Source: Allostella sp. ATCC 35155 (lineage in GTDB: Bacteria > Pseudomonadota > Alphaproteobacteria > ATCC43930 > Allostellaceae). From it: a stretch of 64,000 nucleotides of DNA. The number at the start of each line of letters is the position of its first letter. The stretch's first letter is position 1. Shown piece by piece: positions 45,552 to 54,896 of the stretch. The notes below the pieces were generated by a model. It had not been told where the DNA came from, did no database searches, and saw nothing but the letters and a program-made list of their open reading frames with translations. The stretch covers positions 1,112,001 through 1,176,000 of the forward strand of contig AP019701.1 in assembly GCA_006738865.1 (NCBI GenBank), given 5' to 3'. Position numbers and translations under genes: made by a program.

Positions 45552-46935
45552 GACATGGGATCTGGTCGTCGTCGGCGCCGGTCCCGCCGGCCTTGCCGCG
45601 GCGACCCAGGCTGCCGCGCTCGGCCTTTCGGCCGTGGTGGTCGACGAGCAGCCGGCGCCGGGCGGCCAGATCTATCGCGCGGTCGAGCGCGCGGCGGTCG
45701 GGCCGGCGGCAGCCGCGCTCGGCCCCGACTATGCCCATGGAAGCAGCCTCGTCGCGGCGTTCCGCGCCAGCGGCGCCGCCTATCGCCCCGGCCTGCAGGT
45801 CTGGCAGATCGAACAGTCGGGCGAGGTGCTGGCGAGCGACGGCGCGCGCTCCGCGTCGTTTTCCGCGCGCCGGACGCTGATCGCGGTCGGCGCCACCGAG
45901 CGCCCGGTGCCGATCCCGGGCTGGACGCTGCCCGGCGTGATGACCGTCGGCGCCGGGCAGATCCTGCTGAAATCGTCCGCCATGCTGCCCGACGGCGAGA
46001 CCTGGATCGCCGGGGCCGGACCGCTGCCGCTGCTCTACCTCTCCCAGGTGATCGCGGCCGGGGGCCGGATCGCCGGCTATGTCGACACGACGGCACCGGG
46101 CAACCTGATGGCGGCCGCGCCCCATGCGCTGGGTGCCCTGCGCAACCTGCCCTACATCCGCAAGGGGCTGGCGCTGCGCGGGATGCTGCGCCGGTCGGGA
46201 ATTCCGGTCCATCGGGCCGATGCGGTCGAGGCGGCGGGCGACGGGCGGATCGAGCGCCTGCGCTTCCGCGTCGGCGGCAGCTGGGTCGAGCAGCCCTGCG
46301 ACACGCTGCTGCTGCACGAGGGCGTGGTGCCCAACGTCCACGTCACGATGGCGGTCGGCTGCGCCCATGACTGGGACGACCGCCAGGGCTGCTTCCGGCC
46401 GCGGCTCGACGAATGGGGCCGCACCGACCTGCCTGCCATCCTCGTCGCCGGCGACTGCGGCGGCATCGAGGGTGCGCGGGCCGCCGAGGCACGGGGCCGG
46501 CTGACGGCGCTGGCGGCGGCGGCCGATCTCGGGCGCATCACCGAGGCCGAGCGCGACCGCCTGGCGCGCCCGCAGCGCCGCGAACTCGACCGCCACCTGC
46601 CGATCCGCGCCTTCCTCGACACGCTCTACCGGCCGCGGGCGGCCATCACCTGCCCGGCCGATGCCGTCATCGCCTGCCGCTGCGAGTCGGTGACCGCCGG
46701 CCAGGTGCGGGAGACGGTGCGGATCGGCGCCGTCGGCCCGAACCAGGCCAAGTCCTTCATCCGCTGCGGCATGGGCCCCTGCCAGGGCCGCTTCTGCGGC
46801 CTTGCCGTCACGGGAATCATCGCCGAGGCCACCGGCCGACCCCCAGGCGAGGTCGGTTTCTTCCGCATCCGCCCGCCGCTGAAGCCGCTCACGCTGGGCG
46901 AACTCGCAGCCCTCGCGGAGGAACCGGCGGCGTGA
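45544..46935 (+). CDS. NAD(P)/FAD-dependent oxidoreductase with BFD-like 2Fe-2S domain
   Basis: The 463-residue protein has an FAD motif VVVGAGPAGLAAATQAA, GGQIYRAVE, a second nucleotide site near WIAGAGPLPLLY and, at residues about 375-425, a BFD-type cluster site (CRCESVTAGQ then IRCGMGPCQGRFC). It matches the alpha subunit of opine oxidase/hydroxyproline dehydrogenase (OoxA/NoxA-like). It overlaps the small subunit by 8 bases and the next DAO gene by GTGA. Confidence 0.88.
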   Translation: MSETWDLVVVGAGPAGLAAATQAAALGLSAVVVDEQPAPGGQIYRAVERAAVGPAAAALGPDYAHGSSLVAAFRASGAAYRPGLQVWQIEQSGEVLASDGARSASFSARRTLIAVGATERPVPIPGWTLPGVMTVGAGQILLKSSAMLPDGETWIAGAGPLPLLYLSQVIAAGGRIAGYVDTTAPGNLMAAAPHALGALRNLPYIRKGLALRGMLRRSGIPVHRADAVEAAGDGRIERLRFRVGGSWVEQPCDTLLLHEGVVPNVHVTMAVGCAHDWDDRQGCFRPRLDEWGRTDLPAILVAGDCGGIEGARAAEARGRLTALAAAADLGRITEAERDRLARPQRRELDRHLPIRAFLDTLYRPRAAITCPADAVIACRCESVTAGQVRETVRIGAVGPNQAKSFIRCGMGPCQGRFCGLAVTGIIAEATGRPPGEVGFFRIRPPLKPLTLGELAALAEEPAA

Positions 46936-48083
46936 CCGTCGAAGCCGACGTCATCATCGTCGGCGGCGGCCTGCATGGCTGCTCGTCGGCCCTCCATCTC
47001 GCCCAGCGCGGGCAGCGGGTGGTGCTGCTGGAGCGACGGCATGTCGGGCGCCACTCGTCGGGCATCAATGCCGGCGGCGTGCGCACGCTCAACCGCGATC
47101 CGGCCGAGATCGGCCTCTCGGTCGCCGGCATGGAGCTGTGGCGGCGCATCGAGGAGCTGGTCGGCGACGATTGCGCCTTTCACGCCCATGGCCAGATCCG
47201 CATCTGCGAGACCGAGGCCGACATGGAGAAGTCGGCGCGGCGCGTGGCGCTGGTTCGCGGCATGGGCTTCCAGCACGAGGAACTGATCGGCCGCGACGAG
47301 CTGCGGCGGCTGGTGCCGGCGATCGCGCCCCATTGCGTCGGCGGGCATATCGTCCGCGACGACGGCGCGGCCGACCCGTACCGGACGACGCTCGCCTTTG
47401 CCCGCCGCGCGCGCTCGCTGGGCGTCGATCTTCGCGAGGGCGAGGGGCTGGCGCGGCTCGATCGCGCGGGCGGCGACTGGCTGGTGGTCGCGGAGAGCGG
47501 CCGGCGCTACCGGGCGCCCGTCGTCGTCAATGCCGCGGGCGCCTGGGCGGGCGATATCGCGGCGATGGTCGGCGACCGGGTCGACCTCCGGGTCCGGGCG
47601 TCCATGATGATGGCGACGGAGCGGATGCCGCGCTTCCTCGACCCGGTGATCAGCGCCGTCAGCCGCAAGCTCTCCTTCAAGCAGAGCGACGCCGGCACGC
47701 TGGTGATCGGCGGCGGCCAGCAGGGGGTGGCCGACCGCACCACCGAGCGCACCCGCATCAACTTCGCCAACCTCGCGCGCAGCGCCGAGGCGGCGATCGC
47801 GCTATTCCCGCTGATGCAGGGCGTTCGCCTGGTACGCAGCTGGTGCGGCATAGAGGCGGAAACCGTCGACCATGTGCCGGTCCTGGGCCGCTCGATCGCC
47901 GCGGAAGGCATCGTCCACAGCTTCGGCTACTCGGGTCACGGCTTCCAGCTGGGGCCGATCTGCGGGGCGGTCGTCGCCGACCTGATCACCCGCGGGGGCA
48001 CGAATTTGCCCGTTGCGGGACTGTCCCTCGATCGCTTCCAGCCGCGGCCCGCCGAGGATGTGCCCGTGGCCGCGGCTCACTAG
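46932..48083 (+). CDS. DAO-family FAD oxidoreductase subunit 2
   Basis: The 383-residue protein starts ADVIIVGGGLHGCSSALHLA, has RHSSGINAGGVRTL and ends with a FGYSGHGFQLGPICGAVVADLI FAD loop, as in sarcosine oxidase beta and D-hydroxyproline dehydrogenase. It is a second and different DAO subunit in the same operon, so the complex may use two alternative catalytic subunits or two steps of one pathway. GTG start at 46932. Confidence 0.85.
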   Translation: MTVEADVIIVGGGLHGCSSALHLAQRGQRVVLLERRHVGRHSSGINAGGVRTLNRDPAEIGLSVAGMELWRRIEELVGDDCAFHAHGQIRICETEADMEKSARRVALVRGMGFQHEELIGRDELRRLVPAIAPHCVGGHIVRDDGAADPYRTTLAFARRARSLGVDLREGEGLARLDRAGGDWLVVAESGRRYRAPVVVNAAGAWAGDIAAMVGDRVDLRVRASMMMATERMPRFLDPVISAVSRKLSFKQSDAGTLVIGGGQQGVADRTTERTRINFANLARSAEAAIALFPLMQGVRLVRSWCGIEAETVDHVPVLGRSIAAEGIVHSFGYSGHGFQLGPICGAVVADLITRGGTNLPVAGLSLDRFQPRPAEDVPVAAAH

Positions 48084-48230
48084 CGCATCCCAGGCCGAAA
48101 CGGCCCCGATCAGGATCAGGCCGCCGCCGACCAGTCGCACGGGGGCCGCCTTGCCGGCCATCAGGAAGCCGGCTCCGGCCAGACCCGAAACCCCGCCGAG
48201 AAGCAACTGGACCGCGTCGAACGCGTGCAT
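47802..48230 (-). CDS. Doubtful small membrane protein
   Basis: The frame starts MHAFDAVQLLLGGVSGLAG and has two short hydrophobic helices in about 45 residues. The rest runs antisense through the end of the DAO gene and looks like a shadow. Only the first third is protein-like. A ribosome site is weak (GGGAT). It may be a real gene with a lost stop, or chance. Confidence 0.25.
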   Translation of the reverse strand: MHAFDAVQLLLGGVSGLAGAGFLMAGKAAPVRLVGGGLILIGAVSAWDALVSRGHGHILGGPRLEAIEGQSRNGQIRAPAGDQVGDDRPADRPQLEAVTRVAEAVDDAFRGDRAAQDRHMVDGFRLYAAPAAYQANALHQRE

Positions 48231-48459
48231 GCCAAATCCCGAGCCGCGGAACCCCGAGCGAGATAGCCGGGTTGCCGAGGATTGTAAATCGCCCGTTCGC
48301 CTCAACTTGACCGGCTGGTCGCCCCGCCCGCGAGAGCCGCACCATATCGGAGGTTATAGCTGGTCCGAGGGGTGCCCCGATGCTGGCATCCTGACGGCGG
48401 GCAGCCTAGGTTTCGGATGGTCGAACCCCTCAGGAAACGGTCCATCGCGGTCGCAACCG
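48084..48459. other. 376-base region upstream of the LuxO-like gene
   Basis: Apart from the doubtful minus-strand frame, nothing coding was seen. The right half has TTGACC at 48308-48313 and several A+T-richer patches, so it likely carries the promoter of the regulator. No clear -24/-12 site (GG-N10-GC with TGGC) was found. Confidence 0.4.
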
Positions 48460-49902
48460 ATGTCGGAATCCCGCCCCCTCGTCCTCCTCATTGAGGACAC
48501 GCCCTCGCTGGCGGCCCTCTACGTCGAGTATCTGCGGCGGGAGCCGGTGCGCGTGGCCGTGGCATCGACCGGCCAGGAGGGGGTTGAAACGATTCGCCGC
48601 CAGGCGCCTTCGGCGGTCCTGCTCGATCTCAACCTGCCGGACATGCCCGGCATGGACATCCTGAAGGAGGTGACGGCCAGCGGCTATGGCTGCCCTGTCA
48701 TCGTCATCACCGCCCACGGCTCGATCAACACCGCCGTCGAGGCGATGCGCAGCGGCGCCCACGACTTCCTGATGAAGCCGTTCGATCCGGACCGGTTGAA
48801 GGTGACGCTGCGCAACGCGCTGTCGCACCAGAAGCTGCTGTCGATGGTCGAGACCTACCGGGAAACCTACGACCGCCAGGGGCTGGCCGGGCTGATCGGC
48901 ACCTCGCTGCCGATGCAGCAGGTCTACCGCATCATCGAGAGCGCCGCTCCAAGCCGGGCCACCGTCTTCGTGACGGGCGAGAGCGGCACCGGCAAGGAAC
49001 TTTGCGCGGCCGCCATCCACAAGCTCAGCCCGCGCCGGAACGGCCCCTATGTCGCGCTGAACTGCGCGGCGATCTCGCGCGAGCTGATCGAGAGCGAGAT
49101 CTTCGGCCATGTGAAGGGCGCCTTCACCGGCGCGACCACGGACCGCGACGGCGCGGCCAGCCGGGCCGGCGGCGGCACGCTGTTCCTCGACGAGCTGTGC
49201 GAGATGGACCTGTCGCTGCAGAGCAAGCTGCTGCGTTTCCTCCAGACATCCAGCTTCCTGCGCGTCGGCGGCAATCACGAGGAGACGGCCGACCTGCGCT
49301 TCGTCTGTGCCACCAACCGCGATCCGCTGGCCGAGGTCGCGGCCGGACGCCTGCGCGAGGATCTCTTCTATCGCCTGCACGTCGTGCCAATCCACATGCC
49401 GCCCCTGCGCGAGCGCGGCGAGGACGTGCTGCTGCTCGCCAACCACATGCTGACCCGCTTCGCGAAGGAGGAGGGCAAGCGCTTCGCCCGCTTCTCGCCC
49501 GAGGTCGAGGCGACGCTGATCGGCTATGACTGGCCGGGCAACGTCCGCCAGCTTCAGAACGTCGTCCGCAACATCGTCGTGCTCAACGACGGCGAGACGG
49601 TGACCCCGCCGATGCTGCCGCCCGCGCTCGGCGTGGCGGGCGGCGCCCGCATCGTTTCGCTGCCGACCCGGACCATGATGCTGGCAGCCGGCAATCCGGC
49701 CGCGGAGGCCGGGCCGGTGGTCGAGGTCGCCGACGCGATCCGGCCGCTTGCCGACGTCGAGCGGGAGACGATCGAGCGTGCGATCCAGCTCTGTGCCGGC
49801 AACATCCCCCGGGCCGCCGAACTGCTCGACATCAGCCCCTCCACCATCTACCGCAAGCGCCAGCGCTGGATCGACGAGGGCCTGGTCGCGGTGGCGGGCT
49901 GA
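48460..49902 (+). CDS. Sigma-54-dependent response regulator, LuxO-like
   Basis: The 480-residue protein has a receiver domain (IEDTPSLAALYVEYLR, phospho-acceptor Asp56 in LLDLNLPDMPG), an AAA+ domain with GESGTGKE, the sigma-54 contact loop GAFTGA and VCATNRDPLAEV, and a Fis-type helix-turn-helix (IPRAAELLDISPSTIYRKRQ). Wording of the AAA+ part matches LuxO. No histidine kinase or phosphotransferase gene is adjacent. ATG at 48460 fits the receiver start. Confidence 0.9.
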   Translation: MSESRPLVLLIEDTPSLAALYVEYLRREPVRVAVASTGQEGVETIRRQAPSAVLLDLNLPDMPGMDILKEVTASGYGCPVIVITAHGSINTAVEAMRSGAHDFLMKPFDPDRLKVTLRNALSHQKLLSMVETYRETYDRQGLAGLIGTSLPMQQVYRIIESAAPSRATVFVTGESGTGKELCAAAIHKLSPRRNGPYVALNCAAISRELIESEIFGHVKGAFTGATTDRDGAASRAGGGTLFLDELCEMDLSLQSKLLRFLQTSSFLRVGGNHEETADLRFVCATNRDPLAEVAAGRLREDLFYRLHVVPIHMPPLRERGEDVLLLANHMLTRFAKEEGKRFARFSPEVEATLIGYDWPGNVRQLQNVVRNIVVLNDGETVTPPMLPPALGVAGGARIVSLPTRTMMLAAGNPAAEAGPVVEVADAIRPLADVERETIERAIQLCAGNIPRAAELLDISPSTIYRKRQRWIDEGLVAVAG

Positions 49903-49931
49903 TCGTAAGGATAGTTTCACAATTGTACGAT
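49902..49931 (+). promoter_or_regulatory. Possible ArsR operator before the ars operon
   Basis: ATCGTA at 49902-49907 and TACGAT at 49926-49931 form a spaced inverted repeat in the A+T-rich gap upstream of the arsR-arsC fusion. The spacing of 18 bases is wide for ArsR, so this is weak. Confidence 0.25.
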
Positions 49932-49966
49932 ACTTCTCGAAGCGTCGAATCTGATAGATTTGCGCG

Positions 49967-50773
49967 ATGGATCATCGTGCAGCGGCGGCGGCATTCGCCG
50001 CCTTGTCCCAGGAACGCCGCGTCGCGCTCGTCGAACGTCTGGTAGCGGCCGGGGCCGCCGGCCTCGCCGCCGGCGAGATCGCGCAGGCGCTGGACATCCG
50101 GCCGTCGACGCTCTCCTTTCACCTGGCTGCGCTCGAAGCGGCCGATCTGGTCGTCGCCCGGCGCGAAGGGCGCCGCCTGATCTATGCCGCCCGGCAGAGC
50201 GGGCTGGCGGAACTGGCGCGCCATGCCGCCGCCCTCTGTCCCGGCGGCGCGATCGACACGGTTGCCGTGCCCGATCGCGGGTTGCAGCCGGCCTTCGACG
50301 TCCTCTTCCTCTGCCGCCACAATTCCGCGCGCTCGATCATGGCCGAGGCGGTGCTGGAAGCGGTCGGCCGGGGCCGCTTCCGCGCCCATTCGGCGGGACC
50401 GACGCCAGCCGATGCGCCGCTGCCGCCGGTGATGGAACTGCTGCGCGCCCAGGGTCATGCGGTCGAGGGCCTGCGCAGCAAGTCATGGTCGGAGTTCGCG
50501 GGCGCGCGGATGGATCTCGTCCTCACCCTCTGCGACATGGCAGAGGCGCCGCCGCCGCCGGGGCGGCTGGGCGAGGGCGTGCAGGGGCTCTGGCTGCTGC
50601 CCGATCCGGCCGCGTTCGGCGGCACGGGTCCGGAGCGGCTGGCGCTGCTCCGGGAACTCTATCGCGGGCTGCGCGCCCGTCTCGAGCGGCTCTGCCGATT
50701 GCCGCTGGCGGGAATGGATCGGGCGGCGATCGCAGCCCGCCTGGACGAAATCGGCGATCCGGCAGCGGCCTGA
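49967..50773 (+). CDS. ArsR regulator fused to LMW-phosphatase-type arsenate reductase
   Basis: The 268-residue protein has an ArsR winged helix (residues 1-95, [20 protein letters not shown]) and an ArsC domain of the low-molecular-weight phosphatase fold (110-260). The P-loop CRHNSAR gives Cys116 and Arg122, and DPA at 213 supplies the acid. The first resolving Cys is present (TLCDMAE, Cys189) but the usual second one (CP a few residues later) is replaced by APPPP. The ArsR part has no Cys pair in its DNA-binding helix. It heads the six-gene ars locus. Confidence 0.85.
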   Translation: MDHRAAAAAFAALSQERRVALVERLVAAGAAGLAAGEIAQALDIRPSTLSFHLAALEAADLVVARREGRRLIYAARQSGLAELARHAAALCPGGAIDTVAVPDRGLQPAFDVLFLCRHNSARSIMAEAVLEAVGRGRFRAHSAGPTPADAPLPPVMELLRAQGHAVEGLRSKSWSEFAGARMDLVLTLCDMAEAPPPPGRLGEGVQGLWLLPDPAAFGGTGPERLALLRELYRGLRARLERLCRLPLAGMDRAAIAARLDEIGDPAAA

Positions 50774-50805
50774 GCCCGATCGGGCGGCCGGGCGAGGGAG
50801 GTATC

Positions 50806-51849
50806 ATGGGTATCGGGATCAACGGCATGGGCCGGATCGGCCGGCTGGCGCTACGGGCCGGGCTGGGGGGTGTCGCGCGGGCCGAGGGCGACCCGCGGGC
50901 GGGTAACCGGCTCGACGTCCGCCACGTCAACGAGATCAAGGGCGGTGCGCTGGCGACGGCGCACCTGCTGGAGTTCGACAGCACGCATGGCCGCTGGCGG
51001 ACCGCGATCGCGCCGGACGGCGACGAGGCCATCCACGTCGACGGTCGCCGCATCGGTTTCTCGGCGGCGGCCGCGCCCGGGGACGTGCCGTGGGGCGACC
51101 TCGGCTGCGACATCGTCTTCGAATGCACCGGCCGGTTCCTGAAGCCGGAGCAGCTGCAGGGCTATTTCGACCGCGGGGCGAAGCGCGTGATCGTCGCGGC
51201 CCCGGTCAAGGATGCGGCGGCGCTGAACATCGTCGTCGGCGTCAACGACCAGCTCTACGATCCCGCCCGGCACCGCCTGCTGACGGCCGCGTCCTGCACC
51301 ACCAACTGCCTCGCGCCGGTGGTGAAGGTGGTGCACGGCGCGATCGGCATCCGCCATGGCCAGATCACCACGATCCACGATCCGACCAACACCAACGTCG
51401 TCGTCGATTCGCCGCACAAGGATCTGCGGCGCGCGCGCTCGGCGATGAACTCGCTGCAGCCGACGACGACGGGCAGCGCGACCGCGATCGGGCTGATCTA
51501 TCCCGAACTCAAGGGCCGGCTCGACGGCCACGCCGTCCGTGCGCCGGTGCTGAACGCCAGTCTCACTGACTGCGTCTTCGAACTCGACCGGGCGACGACG
51601 GCGGGGGAGGTGAACGACCTCTTCGCGGCGGCGGCGGCGGGTGACCTCGCCGGCATCCTCGGGATCGAGACCCGTCCGCTCGTCTCGGTCGACTATGCCG
51701 ACGACAGCCGCAGCGCGATCGTCGATGCGCCGAGCACGCTCGTCACCGACGGCACGCTCCTCAAGGTCTATGCCTGGTACGACAACGAGATGGGCTATGC
51801 CTGCCGCATGGTCGATCTGGCCGAGATCGTGCGGGCGGCCGGCGCATGA
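50806..51849 (+). CDS. gap: ArsJ-associated glyceraldehyde-3-phosphate dehydrogenase
   Basis: The 347-residue protein has [15 protein letters not shown], the catalytic Cys in [15 protein letters not shown], the [21 protein letters not shown] segment and [17 protein letters not shown] copies next to arsJ convert glyceraldehyde-3-phosphate and arsenate to 1-arseno-3-phosphoglycerate, which ArsJ exports. GAGGGAGG lies 5 bases before the ATG. It overlaps arsJ by ATGA, which supports this dedicated role. Confidence 0.93.
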   Translation: MGIGINGMGRIGRLALRAGLGGVARAEGDPRAGNRLDVRHVNEIKGGALATAHLLEFDSTHGRWRTAIAPDGDEAIHVDGRRIGFSAAAAPGDVPWGDLGCDIVFECTGRFLKPEQLQGYFDRGAKRVIVAAPVKDAAALNIVVGVNDQLYDPARHRLLTAASCTTNCLAPVVKVVHGAIGIRHGQITTIHDPTNTNVVVDSPHKDLRRARSAMNSLQPTTTGSATAIGLIYPELKGRLDGHAVRAPVLNASLTDCVFELDRATTAGEVNDLFAAAAAGDLAGILGIETRPLVSVDYADDSRSAIVDAPSTLVTDGTLLKVYAWYDNEMGYACRMVDLAEIVRAAGA

Positions 51850-53087
51850 TGACCGGGATGCGCAACTACCTCGTCGTGACGGCGGCCTACTGGGGCTTCA
51901 CGCTGACCGACGGCGCGTTGCGCATGCTGGTGCTGCTGCATTTCTATCGCCTCGGCTACAGCCCCTTCACCCTCGCGTTCCTCTTCCTGCTCTACGAGGC
52001 AGCGGGCATCTTCGCCAATCTCGGCGGCGGCTGGCTGGCATCGCGCTTCGGCATCCCGCGGATGCTGGCGGTCGGGCTGGCGCTCCAGTCGGCCGGACTC
52101 CTGATGCTGTCCGCCCTCGATCCGGGCTGGAGTGCGACGATGTCCGTCGCCTGGGTCGTCGCTGCCCAGGGCGTCGCCGGCGTTGCCAAGGATCTGACGA
52201 AGACGGCGTCAAAGTCGGCGATCAAGGCGACCTCGGAGGGCGGCGCCGGGCGCCTCTTCCGCTGGGTCGCCTGGTTCACCGGCTCCAAGAACGCCATGAA
52301 GGGCGTCGGCTTCTTCCTCGGCGGCCTGCTGCTGGACGGCGTCGGCTTTGCGCTGTCGCTGCAGCTCATGGCGGCCGGGCTGTGGCTGATCCTGGTGGCG
52401 GCGACGCTGCTGCTGCCGCCGGGGCTCGGGCGCGCGCCGGCCTCGCGCAGCATGCGGGAACTCTTCGCCAAGAGCAGCGATGTCAACCTGCTGGCGGCCG
52501 CCCGCATCTTCCTGTTCGGATCCCGCGACGTCTGGTTCGTCGTCGGGCTGCCGGTCTTCCTCTATTCCACGGGCTGGAGCTTCCTCGAAGTCGGCGGCTT
52601 CCTCGCCGCCTGGACGATCGCCTATGGCGCGGTGCAGGCGGCCACGCCCCGGCTGGTGCGCCGCAGCCCGGACGGGCTGAGCCGGGAGGTGCCCGCGGCC
52701 CGGATCTGGGCGGGGGTGCTGACGGCGCTGCCGGTCGCCATCGCGGCGGCGCTGCTGGTGGGGGGCATGCCGCGCCCGGATCTCGTGGTGGTCATAGGGC
52801 TGGCGCTCTTCGGCGTGGCGTTCGCGGTCAACTCCTCGCTCCACTCCTATCTCATCCTCGCCTATGCCGGCTCCAAGAAGGCGGCGGAGGATATCGGCTT
52901 CTACTACGCCGCCAATGCGGCCGGCCGCTTCGCCGGCACCCTGGCCTCGGGCCTGCTCTTCCAGGTCGGCGGCCTGCCCGCCTGTCTCGCGGGGTCGGCC
53001 GCGATGCTCGCCGTCTGCTGGGCGCTGACCCTGGCGCTGCATTCGCGGCCGGTCGCCGCTCCGGCGCCCGCCGCACACGGGGCTTGA
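51846..53087 (+). CDS. arsJ: Organoarsenical efflux MFS transporter ArsJ
   Basis: The 413-residue protein has 10-12 helices and the ArsJ pattern [45 protein letters not shown] and [17 protein letters not shown]. ArsJ expels 1-arseno-3-phosphoglycerate, which then breaks down to arsenate outside. With the GAPDH it gives resistance to arsenate without reduction. Confidence 0.95.
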   Translation: MMTGMRNYLVVTAAYWGFTLTDGALRMLVLLHFYRLGYSPFTLAFLFLLYEAAGIFANLGGGWLASRFGIPRMLAVGLALQSAGLLMLSALDPGWSATMSVAWVVAAQGVAGVAKDLTKTASKSAIKATSEGGAGRLFRWVAWFTGSKNAMKGVGFFLGGLLLDGVGFALSLQLMAAGLWLILVAATLLLPPGLGRAPASRSMRELFAKSSDVNLLAAARIFLFGSRDVWFVVGLPVFLYSTGWSFLEVGGFLAAWTIAYGAVQAATPRLVRRSPDGLSREVPAARIWAGVLTALPVAIAAALLVGGMPRPDLVVVIGLALFGVAFAVNSSLHSYLILAYAGSKKAAEDIGFYYAANAAGRFAGTLASGLLFQVGGLPACLAGSAAMLAVCWALTLALHSRPVAAPAPAAHGA

Positions 53088-53117
53088 CTCATCTCCATAT
53101 TTCCATAATTATGGAGA
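53084..53117 (+). promoter_or_regulatory. Promoter/operator of the second arsR
   Basis: TTGACT (53084-53089) overlaps the arsJ stop, and a -10-like TAATTA lies at 53106-53111. The 8-base arms TCTCCATA (53092) and TATGGAGA (53110) form an inverted repeat spanning the -10, a good position for ArsR repression. The start point would fall close to the ATG at 53119. Confidence 0.5.
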
Positions 53118-53118
53118 C

Positions 53119-53463
53119 ATGGAGAAAGAAACGATCATCGCCGCGCTCGGCGCACTGGCGCAGGAAACGCGGCTCGACATCTTCCGGCTGCTCGTGCAGG
53201 CCGGGGGCGGGGGCCTTGCGGTCGGACAGATCGGCGACCGCCTCGGGCTGCCGTCGGCCACGCTTTCCTTTCACCTGACCCAGCTCCGCCAGGCCGGCCT
53301 CGTGACCTTCCGCCGCGAGGGCCGGTCGCTGATCTATGCGGCCGAGTATGCCGCCATGAACGATCTCGTCGCCTTCCTCACCGAAAACTGCTGCGGCGTC
53401 GGGCCGGATGCGTGCCGGCCGCCGACCGTCAGCAGGCCCAGCGCAGGAAAGTCCGCGTCATGA
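53119..53463 (+). CDS. arsR: ArsR family arsenic-responsive repressor
   Basis: The 114-residue winged-helix protein has ALAQETRLDIFRLLVQAG and LPSATLSFHLTQLRQAGLV. The metalloid site is probably the C-terminal ENCCGVGPDAC (Cys91, Cys92, Cys99) rather than the classic helix-3 pair. It would repress itself and the downstream flavoprotein and ACR3 genes. There is no ribosome site at normal spacing, and the promoter suggests a leaderless mRNA. Its stop overlaps the next gene (ATGA). Confidence 0.9.
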   Translation: MEKETIIAALGALAQETRLDIFRLLVQAGGGGLAVGQIGDRLGLPSATLSFHLTQLRQAGLVTFRREGRSLIYAAEYAAMNDLVAFLTENCCGVGPDACRPPTVSRPSAGKSAS

Positions 53464-54896
53464 CAACGTCCGAGCTTCCCGTCGCCGTCATCGGCGCCGG
53501 TCCGGTGGGGCTGGCCGCCGCCGCCCACCTGCTGTCGCAGGGGCTGACCCCCATCGTCTTCGAGGCCGGACCGCAGGTCGGCCACGCCATCCGGCAGTGG
53601 GGGCATGTCCGCATGTTCACGCCCTGGGAGTACTGCGTCGACGCCGAGGCCGGCCGCCTGCTGCATTCGCATGGCTGGGAGCAACCGCCGGCGGAGCATA
53701 TCCCGACCGGCTCCGAGCTGGTCGCCTCCTACCTCGAGCCGCTGGCACGCCTGCCCGAACTGGCGCCGCACATCCACCTCGATGCCCGCGTCGTCGGGGT
53801 GACCCGGCGCGGTGCCGACAAGGTACGGACCGCCGGCCGCGAGGACCTGCCCTTCGTGGTGCGCGTCGTGGGCCGGGACGGCAGCCAGCGCCGCCATGAG
53901 GTGCGGGCCGTGATCGACGCGTCCGGGACCTGGGGCAGCCCCAACCCGGCCGGCGCCGACGGCCTGCCGGCGATCGGCGAGGAGGCCTTCGCCGGCCATG
54001 TCTCGACCGGCATCCCCGACATCCTGGGGCGGGCGCGGGCCCGCCATGCCGGCCGCGTCACCGCCGTCGTCGGCGGCGGCCATTCCGCCCTCAACGTGCT
54101 GATCGAGCTGGCGGAGCTGCGCCGGTCGGCGCCCGGCACGCGCATCCTCTGGGTCATGCGCAAGGCCAGCCCGGAGGCCGCCTATGGCGGCGAGGCGCTG
54201 GATGGGCTGCCGGCCCGCGGCGCGCTCGGCAGCCAGGCCCGCACGCTGGTCGAAAGCGGCGCGGTCGAGGTGCTGACGCCGTTCCGCATCGCCGAAATCC
54301 GCGCCGGCGACGAGACCGCGCTGCGCATCGTCGGGGACCATGACGGCCGGCCCGCCTCGTTCCAGGCGGACGAGCTGGTGGTGACCACCGGCTTCCGTCC
54401 GGACCTCGGCATGCTGCGGGAGATCCGGCTGTCGCTGGACCCGTGGCTCGAATGTGCCGCCGGCATCGGACCCCTGATCGACCCCAACCTGCACAGCTGC
54501 GGCACCGTGCGGCCGCACGGCGCGGCCGAACTCGCCCATGCCGAGCGGGATTTCTACATCGCCGGCATGAAGAGCTATGGCCGGGCCCCGACCTTCCTGC
54601 TGGCGACCGGCCACGAGCAGGTGCGCTCGATCGCGGCGGCCCTGGCGGGCGACGCGGCCGCGGCCGCCCGGGTCGAACTCGTCCTGCCGGAAACCGGCGT
54701 CTGCAACAGCCGCCCGGCCGAACCGGCCGCCAAAGGGTCGGGCTGCTGCGGCCCGGCGGCCGCCGAGCCGGTGCTGAATCCGGTCGAGCCGGAGCCGGTA
54801 GCGGCAGCGGCCGCCTGCTGCGGCGCCGCGGCTGCCAAGTCCGAGCCCGCCCCGGTCGCTGCCGGCTGCTGCACGCCCGCGGACCGCGCGGCATGA
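53460..54896 (+). CDS. Ars-operon NAD(P)-binding flavoprotein with Cys-Cys tail
   Basis: The 478-residue protein has VAVIGAGPVGLAAAAHL, a mid-chain VVGGGHSALNVLIELAEL nucleotide site and VTTGFRPDLGML, the flavin monooxygenase/thioredoxin-reductase-like layout seen for ArsO-type proteins. The last 68 residues are Ala/Pro/Glu-rich and carry three Cys pairs (429-430, 453-454, 470-471), likely metalloid ligands. It lies between arsR and acr3, with 4-base overlaps on both sides. The reaction is unknown. Confidence 0.8.
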   Translation: MTTSELPVAVIGAGPVGLAAAAHLLSQGLTPIVFEAGPQVGHAIRQWGHVRMFTPWEYCVDAEAGRLLHSHGWEQPPAEHIPTGSELVASYLEPLARLPELAPHIHLDARVVGVTRRGADKVRTAGREDLPFVVRVVGRDGSQRRHEVRAVIDASGTWGSPNPAGADGLPAIGEEAFAGHVSTGIPDILGRARARHAGRVTAVVGGGHSALNVLIELAELRRSAPGTRILWVMRKASPEAAYGGEALDGLPARGALGSQARTLVESGAVEVLTPFRIAEIRAGDETALRIVGDHDGRPASFQADELVVTTGFRPDLGMLREIRLSLDPWLECAAGIGPLIDPNLHSCGTVRPHGAAELAHAERDFYIAGMKSYGRAPTFLLATGHEQVRSIAAALAGDAAAAARVELVLPETGVCNSRPAEPAAKGSGCCGPAAAEPVLNPVEPEPVAAAAACCGAAAAKSEPAPVAAGCCTPADRAA

